64,000 nucleotides of DNA. Source: Granulicella sp. (GTDB taxonomy: Bacteria > Acidobacteriota > Terriglobia > Terriglobales > Acidobacteriaceae). The notes beneath the pieces are model-generated. The model was not told where the DNA came from, ran no database searches, and saw only the letters and a list, made by a program, of their open reading frames with translations. This document shows positions 56,659 through 64,000 of this stretch, in pieces. The first letter of the stretch is position 1; each line of letters opens with the position of its first letter. The translations under genes and the position numbers were made by a program. The stretch covers positions 1 to 64,000 of the forward strand of contig DAIDGQ010000045.1 of assembly GCA_027452215.1 (NCBI GenBank), given 5' to 3'.

Positions 56659-56814
56659 AGCGGAAAAACTACCTGCCGCATAAACTTCAGTCGTTTGAGC
56701 GAGTTGCCGCATCCAATATCCGGATCCAGCGTCGTCAGGGAAACCGTTGCAGACTTCCATGCGATGCTGGTGCTGGTCTTTGACACGATGCTGGTGCGGA
56801 TACGAAAGAGCTTC

Positions 56815-57216
56815 ATGCAAACGCCGACGAGAACGCATCACCGCTGGAGGACAACGGCGATGCTGTGCGCCGCCGCGGGGCTGATGCTTGGCGCGGTCGG
56901 AGTCGCGCTGGGGTCGGGTCCGGCGCGAGCCCAGAAGATGCCGCAACCCTCCGTTCGTAGCCTCTCCGGAAGCATCCGGGACTCCGGACACGAGCCGATT
57001 CGCAACGCCGTCGTTGAGTTACGCAACACTAACACAGGCGTGGTGATTACCTACATCACAGACGAGAGCGGACGCTACAACTTCAAGCGTCTGGACGGCA
57101 ACGCGGACTATGAAGTGTGGGTGCTGTTCCGCGGCAATCGCTCCCCGACCCGCAGCATCAGCAAGTTCGATAGCCACATGGTGAAGGTCATCGACTTCAT
57201 TGTGCGCACCTACTGA
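56815..57216 (+). CDS. Secreted carboxypeptidase-regulatory-like (CNA-B/transthyretin-like) domain protein
   Basis: SLSGSIRDSGHEPIRNAVVELRNTNTGVVITYITDESGRYNFKRLDGNADYEVWV; signal-like N-terminus. Confidence 0.75.
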   Translation: MQTPTRTHHRWRTTAMLCAAAGLMLGAVGVALGSGPARAQKMPQPSVRSLSGSIRDSGHEPIRNAVVELRNTNTGVVITYITDESGRYNFKRLDGNADYEVWVLFRGNRSPTRSISKFDSHMVKVIDFIVRTY

Positions 57217-57272
57217 GCGAGCGGAAGAAGCTGCGGCGGGCTTCGTGATACGGTAGCGATGACTTCCTTGCT

Positions 57273-58025
57273 ATGGCCATGTTCAAGCTGATTCTACTGC
57301 TCGCCCTGTGTCTCGCTACAGCGTGGCGGTTCGTTCGCAACGACTCCGCCGAATATGCTGCGTTCAAGAAGCTGACCCGCACCGCCGACCGGCAGCGGTG
57401 CTACGCGGGCTGGATCGTAAAGAGCTTCGGGTTCTTCTCCGGAGCAACGTTTTTCTGTCTCCTGACGCTGCAGCGGCTGCATGCCCTGCTACAGATGCCG
57501 GACGAATTTTCCCCGCTGACAGAGCGCCTGCAGAGCCTTGTGCCTGCCTCGCAGACTCCGGACAAGGGACTGATCGCCGGAGTGATCTGCGGAGCCTTGA
57601 TTGGCGGCGCGGCGCTGGGCCTCGTGGTGGCGAAGAAGTTCAAACTAAAGCCAGTGACCGTCGGAGACGTTGAGCCGCTGATGCCTCGCAGTGCGGCGGA
57701 GACCGGATGGACAACGCTGCTAGCGCTCAACGCTGGCTTCAGCGAAGAGGTCTTCTTCCGGCTGCTGCTGCCGTTGCTACTGGTGGGGTTGCTGCACAAT
57801 GCGCTATTGGCGTTTGCGCTGGCGACGGTGCTGTTCGGTCTGGTCCACTCCTACCAGGGAGCAGCGGGCGTTGCGGTGACGACGATCCTTGGCGCGGGCC
57901 TCGCGGGCCTCTACCTGTGGACTGGAAACCTTTGGATTGCGATCGCGGTCCATGCGGGGATTGACCTGCTCGGCCTGGTTGTTCGCCCAACGATTACGAG
58001 GATGCTGAGCCGCTCGTCCGCCTAG
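57273..58025 (+). CDS. CPBP-family intramembrane glutamic protease
   Basis: GFSEEVFFRLLLPLLL (EExxxR) and FGLVHSYQG; several TM. Confidence 0.85.
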   Translation: MAMFKLILLLALCLATAWRFVRNDSAEYAAFKKLTRTADRQRCYAGWIVKSFGFFSGATFFCLLTLQRLHALLQMPDEFSPLTERLQSLVPASQTPDKGLIAGVICGALIGGAALGLVVAKKFKLKPVTVGDVEPLMPRSAAETGWTTLLALNAGFSEEVFFRLLLPLLLVGLLHNALLAFALATVLFGLVHSYQGAAGVAVTTILGAGLAGLYLWTGNLWIAIAVHAGIDLLGLVVRPTITRMLSRSSA

Positions 58026-58052
58026 TCGACGGAACGCGGTAAACTCTCTGAG

Positions 58053-59009
58053 TTGACTACTTATCTCATCACCGGCGTGGCGGGCTTTATTGGCTCGCAC
58101 CTTGCGGACGCTCTGCTCGCACAAGGGCATGGCGTGCGTGGGCTGGATAACTTTGCCACCGGCAAGCGAGGCAACATTCCTGCTGGCGTGGACTTCATCG
58201 AAGCCGATCTAGCCAATGCTGACGCGGTTGCGAGCGCTTGCCTCGGAGTCGATGCGATTCTGCATGAGGGCGCGCTGCCGAGCGTTCCTCGCAGCGTGAA
58301 GGAGCCTCGGCCTAGCCACAACGCTAATCTCGACGGCACATTCAATCTGCTGGAAGGAGCGCGGGCAGCGGGGATCAGGCGTGTCATCTATGCTGCGTCG
58401 AGCTCGGCATATGGCAATCAGCCGGGCTTTCCTCGCGTCGAAACCATGACCCCGCAGCCGATCGCTCCGTACCCCGTGCAGAAGCTTGCGGGCGAGCTCT
58501 ATATGCAGAGCTACGCTCGCGTGTATGGCATGGAGACGGTGTGCCTTCGCTACTTCAATATCTTTGGGCCGAGGCAGGCTCCCGATTCGCCGTACTCCGG
58601 CGTGATCGCGAAGTGGGCGCTACAGATGCTCGAAGGCCAGCAGCCGACGATCCAGGGCGATGGCGAGCAGGGCCGCGACTTCACCTACATTGCCAACGCC
58701 GTGAGCGCGAATCTGCTGGCGCTGAACGCACCCGCGGGGAACGTTGCGGGCCGCGTCTTCAACGTAGCTTGCGGCGAGCGAATCTCGCTGAACGACACCT
58801 ACCGGCTGCTGGCGAAGATCACCGGGTACACCGGAGCTCCGGTCTACACCGAGCCGCGCGCAGGAGATATTCGCAACTCGCTGGCGGACATCTCTGCGGC
58901 GCGAGAGGCCTTCGGCTATGCTCCGGTGGTGAACTTCGAGACCGGGCTGGAGCGGACGGTGGAGTGGTGCCGCACGCAGAGTGCGGCCGCGGAGCTGCCT
59001 CGCGGATGA
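58053..59009 (+). CDS. NAD-dependent nucleotide-sugar epimerase (WbpP/GalE-like SDR)
   Basis: TYLITGVAGFIGSHLADALLAQGHGVRGLDNFATGK; RYFNIFGPRQAPDSPYSGVIAKW; TTG start. Confidence 0.87.
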   Translation: MTTYLITGVAGFIGSHLADALLAQGHGVRGLDNFATGKRGNIPAGVDFIEADLANADAVASACLGVDAILHEGALPSVPRSVKEPRPSHNANLDGTFNLLEGARAAGIRRVIYAASSSAYGNQPGFPRVETMTPQPIAPYPVQKLAGELYMQSYARVYGMETVCLRYFNIFGPRQAPDSPYSGVIAKWALQMLEGQQPTIQGDGEQGRDFTYIANAVSANLLALNAPAGNVAGRVFNVACGERISLNDTYRLLAKITGYTGAPVYTEPRAGDIRNSLADISAAREAFGYAPVVNFETGLERTVEWCRTQSAAAELPRG

Positions 59010-60403
59010 GCCGACTTCTTCTTCTTTCAGAGTGGATCGAGCGGGTGGAATCGCGCGAGACCCGGGTCGCCATCATCGGGCTTGGCTACGTTGGCCTGCC
59101 GCTGGCGCTGCTGTTTGCGAAGGCCGGCTTCCAGGTGACGGGCTTCGACATCGACGCGGCCAAGGTCGCGATGCTCAATGAGGGCCGCTCGTATATTCAT
59201 CACATTGCGCCGGAGGATCTGGCTGCAGCGAGGTCGGCGGGATTTTCTGCGACGACGGACTTCGCGCGGTTACGCGAGTGCGACGCGGTGCTGCTCTGCG
59301 TTCCAACGCCGTTGAACGCGGACCACACGCCGGACATGAGTTATATCGAGGACACGGTTCGCGCATTGGCGCCGCATACCTTCGTCGGCCAGCTGATCGT
59401 GCTGGAGAGCACGACGTGGCCGGGAACGACGACCGAACTGGTTCTGCCGGAGCTCGAGCGGCTGGGCCCCGCGGGACTGCGCGTGATGCGCGCGGCTGGA
59501 ACCCTGAACAGCGCGGACGAGGTTGACCCTTCGGCCGCGGCTGATCTTCCTCAGCCTCTTACCGGAGCGATGCTGGCATTCTCTCCCGAGCGAGAAGATC
59601 CGGGCAACACGACGACTCCTCGCCACGCGGTTCCGAAGGTGATTGGAGGAATCGACCGGAGCGCCAGCGCGGCCGCCGCGGCGCTCTACGCCACCATCTT
59701 CGACCGCACCGTGATCGTCAGTTCAACCGAAGCGGCGGAGATGACCAAGCTGCTGGAAAATATCTATCGCGGCGTAAACATTGCGCTGGTCAATGAGTTG
59801 AAGCAGCTCTGCCTGGCGATGAAGATCGACATCTGGGAGGTGATCGACGCGGCGGCGACCAAGCCGTTCGGCTTCCAGGCGTTCTATCCCGGGCCGGGCA
59901 TCGGGGGGCACTGCATCCCGGTCGACCCCTTCTACCTGAGCTGGCGGGCGAGGCAGTTCGACCGGCCGACTCGCTTTATCGAGCTGGCGGGTGAGGTGAA
60001 TGAGGCGATGCCGTCGTTCGTGGTGCAGACCGTGGAGCGGGCGCTAGAGCGAGCCGGGACCGCCCTGCGGGGAGCGTCGGTGCTGCTGCTGGGCATCGCG
60101 TACAAAAGGGACGTGGATGACCTGCGCGAGTCGCCGGCGCTGACCATCTTCTCTCTGCTGCAGCAGGCGGGAGCAGCGGTGAGCTACAACGATCCGTTCT
60201 TCGCGGAGGTGGGAGCGGGCAGGCATTACTCGATCCAGGCTCACTCCACGGCGCTGGAGCGAGCGGGAGAGTTTGACTGCGTGCTGCTGGTCACGGACCA
60301 CTCGGCGTACGATATCGCGGCGCTGGTGGCGGCCAGCAAACTGTTTGTAGACACCCGGAATGCGACGCGCGGGATGACCTCGCGAAAGATTGTGCGGTGC
60401 TAA
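59006..60403 (+). CDS. Nucleotide-sugar dehydrogenase (UDP-N-acetylglucosamine 6-dehydrogenase-like, WbpA family)
   Basis: VAIIGLGYVGLPLALLFAKAGFQVTGFDID; LLENIYRGVNIALVNELKQLC; PGPGIGGHCIPVDPFYLSW; ATGA overlap with the epimerase stop. Confidence 0.9.
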   Translation: MSRLLLLSEWIERVESRETRVAIIGLGYVGLPLALLFAKAGFQVTGFDIDAAKVAMLNEGRSYIHHIAPEDLAAARSAGFSATTDFARLRECDAVLLCVPTPLNADHTPDMSYIEDTVRALAPHTFVGQLIVLESTTWPGTTTELVLPELERLGPAGLRVMRAAGTLNSADEVDPSAAADLPQPLTGAMLAFSPEREDPGNTTTPRHAVPKVIGGIDRSASAAAAALYATIFDRTVIVSSTEAAEMTKLLENIYRGVNIALVNELKQLCLAMKIDIWEVIDAAATKPFGFQAFYPGPGIGGHCIPVDPFYLSWRARQFDRPTRFIELAGEVNEAMPSFVVQTVERALERAGTALRGASVLLLGIAYKRDVDDLRESPALTIFSLLQQAGAAVSYNDPFFAEVGAGRHYSIQAHSTALERAGEFDCVLLVTDHSAYDIAALVAASKLFVDTRNATRGMTSRKIVRC

Positions 60404-60456
60404 GCCGCACTGCTGACGACTGACCAGGACTGCTACACTCTTCCACAACAGACAAC

Positions 60457-60495
60457 TCTAAGAAAATTGTTGGCGTCCGGAGCATTTTTCTTAGA
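60457..60495. other. Perfect inverted repeat in the intergenic region
   Basis: TCTAAGAAAA...TTTTCTTAGA, 10-bp arms, AT-rich. Confidence 0.5.
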
Positions 60496-60547
60496 AACAA
60501 CTTCAGAATCCCCTATTCCCCTGCGCCTTTCATCCGATAAAGGCAGT

Positions 60548-63500
60548 ATGGACCAGGGCCCAACAACCGAATCTCTGGGTACCAGCTTGCCGCCGAGTCG
60601 TTTCGCGAGCCCCCATCTCCGGATCTCAAGCCCTGTGGCCACGCTTCACAGCCAACGCCCACGGCTGCTCGCAATCTGCGCAGTGGCCGCGGGCGCCATG
60701 CTGATCGCTGGACTGGCTCCACTCCAAGCTGAGCAGCCTCTCGGAGGCCAGAGTCCGGCTCCGCGAGCACAGGCCGCCGCCTATCCCCGGAGCACGGTGA
60801 ACCTGGGAGCTGGATGGCAGCCGCTGGGGCCAGCCTCCATCACCTCAGCAACCTACAACAACCTCACAGGGCGCGTCGCCGCCATTGCTCCCGACCTGAA
60901 CGACGCGAGCGGAAACACGGTGTACGTGGGCACCACGGGCGGTGGCGTGTGGAAGTCGACCAACGCCGCGGGAGGGCTGTCCTCGGCCAGCTTCGCTCCG
61001 CTCACGGACACGCTTCCGGTCTTCAGCGCGAACGCCGGAGCCAGCGCCACGCCGTCGCTGTCAATCGGCGCGATCGCAGTGCAGCCCAGCATAAATCCGA
61101 TTGTGCTGGCGGGCACGGGCGACCCCAATGGAGCGACCGACTCGTTCTACGGCGAAGGCCTGCTGCGCTCCGCCGACGGTGGGCTGACGTGGACGCTGAT
61201 CCAAAGCTCGCAGGACGGAGCCAACGGCAAGCACTCGTTCATCGGGCTGTCGACCGCGGCCATCGCCTTCAGCGGAGCGACGCCCTCGCTGGTGGTTGCG
61301 GCGTTCAGCACATCGCCGCAGTCGGCGATTGTGAATGCGGCTACCTCCGCGTCCATCCCCGGGCTCTATTACTCCACGGACTCCGGGCAGACCTGGCAGA
61401 TGGCGACGATCTACGACGGTGCGTCGGTCGTGCAGCAGCCGCAGCCGCTGGGCACCGGAGAGGTGGGCAACGCGGCGACGTCGGTGGTGTGGGACGCGCA
61501 GCGAGGAGAGTTTTTTGCGGCGGTCCGCTCGCACGGCTACTACTCTTCGCCCGACGGCGCCATCTGGACGCGACTGCTCGTGCAGCCCGGAACGAATCTC
61601 ACGACCGCGCTCTGCCCGGTAGGACCGAACGGCAAGGGCAGCCCGAACTGCCCCATCTTCCGCGGAACGCTGGCCGTGCAGCCAGCGACGGGCGACCTCT
61701 ACGCTCTCACCGTGGACATAAACGATGTTGACCAGGGGCTGTGGCAGGACCTGTGCTCCGCTGCGTCCAACGTCTGCTCCTCGCCTGCTCCTACCTTCGC
61801 TCATCGCATCGACAACGGGGCCCTGGAGACGGGAGGAGGCAGCACCGCGATTGCGCAGGGAAGCTATACGCTCGCGCTGAACGCCGCGCCGACAGCGGGG
61901 AACGGGACGCAGCTCTATGCCGGGACGGTGGACCTTTATAGCTGCGCGATGGCTGCGGGAGCTTCAACCTGCGTGCTGCGCAATACGACCAACGCGCTGG
62001 ACGGCTGTAACGCTCCCGCACAGGTCGCGGCGGCGCAACACGCGATTGCGACCGTGGCCCAAACGAGCGGAGTTCCGCTGGTATATGTGGGCAACGACGG
62101 AGGCCTGTGGCGATCGCTGGACGGCGTCGCGGAGACGGGCAGCGTCTGCTCGTCGAGCGACAGCTCTCACTTCGATAACCTGAACGGCGCTCTGGGCTCG
62201 GGAGGCTCGCTAGCGGAGGTCGTCGGGTTTGCGCAGGATCCCACGGCACCCAACACGCTGATCGCCGGACTGGGAGTGAACGGCTCGGCGGCGACCTCGA
62301 CGGCGATCTCAACGGCCCCGACCCTGAGCGCGTGGCCGCAGCTCTCAGCGGGCGAGGGAGGCTATCCGTCGATCGATCCGAATGCTCCGGTGAACTGGCT
62401 GGTCGCCATCGGTGCGGGCGTGAACCTGGTCGCGTGCCCGCTAGGGGGCAACTGCGTTGCCGGAGACTTCGTTCCTCCTGCAACGATCAGCGCGGCCCAG
62501 GTCAACGGAGATGCCGCCCTGCTCGATGCACCGACGCTGCTGGACCCTTCGCTGACCTCCAGCCTGATCATCGGGACGTGCCGCATCTGGCGTGGAGCAG
62601 CAGCGAGCAGCTCGACCTGGTCGAACGCAAACGCGATCAGCCCGGCGTTTGGCGGCGTCACGACGCCCTGCTCGCAATACAGTGCACTGATCCGCTCGGT
62701 CGCCGCAGGTGGCCCGAACATGGTGAGCGCCAATCTGCAGAACTCCGGCTCCAAGGTCCTCTATGCCGGGTTGGCCGGCTCGCTTGACGGAGGCAACAGC
62801 AAGGCTGGACACCTGTTCGTCACCACCTCCGCGAATACCGCGACGAGCTCCACTGCCTGGACCGACGCTGCGCTCGCTCCGGTGACCAACGACATCGCGG
62901 ACGCCCACGTCTTCAATCCAGGCCACTTCGATATCTCGTCCATCGCCGTCGATCCGCACGATGCGACAGGAGCGACCGTCTATGCGACGGTGATGGGCTT
63001 CGGCGTGCCGCATATCTATCGCTCCACCAACTTCGGAGGCAGCTGGCTGAACCTCAGCGCGAACCTTCCCAATGCTCCGGCGAATGCCGTCGTCGTGGAC
63101 CCGAACGACGCGAACACGGTCTACCTCGCAATGGACAGCGGAGTCTATGTGACCCAGGCCATCACCACGTGCCCCACGACCAACTGCTGGAGCGTGCTGG
63201 GCACGGTGTTGCCCAATGCTCCAGTCGTCGCCCTGGCAGCCGCGGCCAACCTGCCCACCGGCGACGGCCGCCGCGGCATGCTGCGGGCGGCCACCTACGG
63301 CCGCGGCCTGTGGCAGACTCCTCTGCTTACGGCGAGCGTTCCCACGCAACCGGCGATCAGCCTTTCGGCGAACAGCTTCAGCTTCGCGGCACAGCAGGTC
63401 GGGACGCAGTCAGCCTCGCAGACGCTCACTCTGACCAGCAACGGCAGCGGCCCCGTCACCTTCGGCACACCTGTAATTACGGGCGACTTCACGGAGACGG

Positions 63501-64000
63501 ACAACTGCGCCGGGCAGACCGTGGCGGTCAACTCCACCTGCACGTTCAACCTCGTGTTCGCTCCCACGGCCGTCGGAAGCCGCTCGGGCCTGCTCACAAT
63601 CTACGCCAACATTCCTGGCGGCCAGGCCACGGTGGCGCTCGACGGTACGGGCACAGCGGGAGCAGCCATTGTGCTCACGCCGCTCACGCTCGCCTTTCCA
63701 GCCACGCTGGTGAACCAGACATCTGCACGGCAGATCATCACGGTCGCGAACACCGGAGGAACGGCGGCGACGCTACAGGCTCCAGTCATCCTCGGCGAGC
63801 CCGCCGACTTTACCATCAACGCGAACACCTGCACCGCGACGCTTGCTCCCTCCACGGCCTGCTCGATCTCCATTGTCTTTTCGCCGACCGCCGCCGGAGC
63901 TCGCTCGGCAACCCTCTCCATCACCGACAACAGCGGGACTCCCTCCGCGGCGACGCAGACCGCGCAACTCTCCGGCACAGGCAACGCTCCGGCGACCGAC
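60548..64000 (+). CDS. Large secreted protein: sortilin-like beta-propeller repeats followed by choice-of-anchor D (ASH-like) domains; 3' truncated
   Basis: Open frame from ATG 60548 (MDQGPTTESLGTSLPPSRF...) through the right edge with no stop, so absent from the ORF track; GGVWKSTNAAGG, GLLRSADGGLTWT, YYSTDSGQTWQ; ISLSANSFSFAAQQVGTQSASQTLTLTSNGSGPVTF. Confidence 0.85.
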   Translation, partial: MDQGPTTESLGTSLPPSRFASPHLRISSPVATLHSQRPRLLAICAVAAGAMLIAGLAPLQAEQPLGGQSPAPRAQAAAYPRSTVNLGAGWQPLGPASITSATYNNLTGRVAAIAPDLNDASGNTVYVGTTGGGVWKSTNAAGGLSSASFAPLTDTLPVFSANAGASATPSLSIGAIAVQPSINPIVLAGTGDPNGATDSFYGEGLLRSADGGLTWTLIQSSQDGANGKHSFIGLSTAAIAFSGATPSLVVAAFSTSPQSAIVNAATSASIPGLYYSTDSGQTWQMATIYDGASVVQQPQPLGTGEVGNAATSVVWDAQRGEFFAAVRSHGYYSSPDGAIWTRLLVQPGTNLTTALCPVGPNGKGSPNCPIFRGTLAVQPATGDLYALTVDINDVDQGLWQDLCSAASNVCSSPAPTFAHRIDNGALETGGGSTAIAQGSYTLALNAAPTAGNGTQLYAGTVDLYSCAMAAGASTCVLRNTTNALDGCNAPAQVAAAQHAIATVAQTSGVPLVYVGNDGGLWRSLDGVAETGSVCSSSDSSHFDNLNGALGSGGSLAEVVGFAQDPTAPNTLIAGLGVNGSAATSTAISTAPTLSAWPQLSAGEGGYPSIDPNAPVNWLVAIGAGVNLVACPLGGNCVAGDFVPPATISAAQVNGDAALLDAPTLLDPSLTSSLIIGTCRIWRGAAASSSTWSNANAISPAFGGVTTPCSQYSALIRSVAAGGPNMVSANLQNSGSKVLYAGLAGSLDGGNSKAGHLFVTTSANTATSSTAWTDAALAPVTNDIADAHVFNPGHFDISSIAVDPHDATGATVYATVMGFGVPHIYRSTNFGGSWLNLSANLPNAPANAVVVDPNDANTVYLAMDSGVYVTQAITTCPTTNCWSVLGTVLPNAPVVALAAAANLPTGDGRRGMLRAATYGRGLWQTPLLTASVPTQPAISLSANSFSFAAQQVGTQSASQTLTLTSNGSGPVTFGTPVITGDFTETDNCAGQTVAVNSTCTFNLVFAPTAVGSRSGLLTIYANIPGGQATVALDGTGTAGAAIVLTPLTLAFPATLVNQTSARQIITVANTGGTAATLQAPVILGEPADFTINANTCTATLAPSTACSISIVFSPTAAGARSATLSITDNSGTPSAATQTAQLSGTGNAPATD

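Noticed and set aside
58541-59005. N-terminal extension of the 58541..60403 ORF
   Set aside because: Overlaps the epimerase in another frame; the dehydrogenase starts at ATG 59006 with an ATGA overlap.

Overview
The window is 64 kb of GC-rich bacterial chromosome. Protein content and dispersed repeats resemble Acidobacteriota (Terriglobales-like); that taxonomic call is an inference. I saw no rRNA, tRNA, CRISPR array, transposase or phage genes. Core genes recognised: mntH, dut, rplU-rpmA, rpsU, hisS, aspS, glgA-like, tal, hslV-hslU. The rest includes an ECF sigma/anti-sigma pair, a TetR/MFS efflux pair, several secreted or membrane peptidases (two S10, two S9, one DUF885, one CPBP), two large beta-propeller lipoproteins, nucleotide-sugar enzymes and several membrane glycosyltransferases. 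Two real genes are cut by the window edges and missing from the ORF track: a Y/G-rich poly-Q protein at the left edge and a propeller/choice-of-anchor protein at the right edge. Main observations: (1) a telomere-like, G-quadruplex-capable repeat (GGGATTAGGGAACAGGGATTAGGGATTAG) directly upstream of several minus-strand start codons, always with the G strand as sense; (2) an abrupt, gene-orientation-independent switch of GC skew at about 29.6-29.7 kb; (3) a lower-GC in-frame insertion of about 120 aa in HisRS; (4) adjacent homologues of NAGLU and HGSNAT, mirroring two steps of lysosomal heparan degradation; (5) two related composite microsatellite-like repeat blocks flanking the HGSNAT-like gene.
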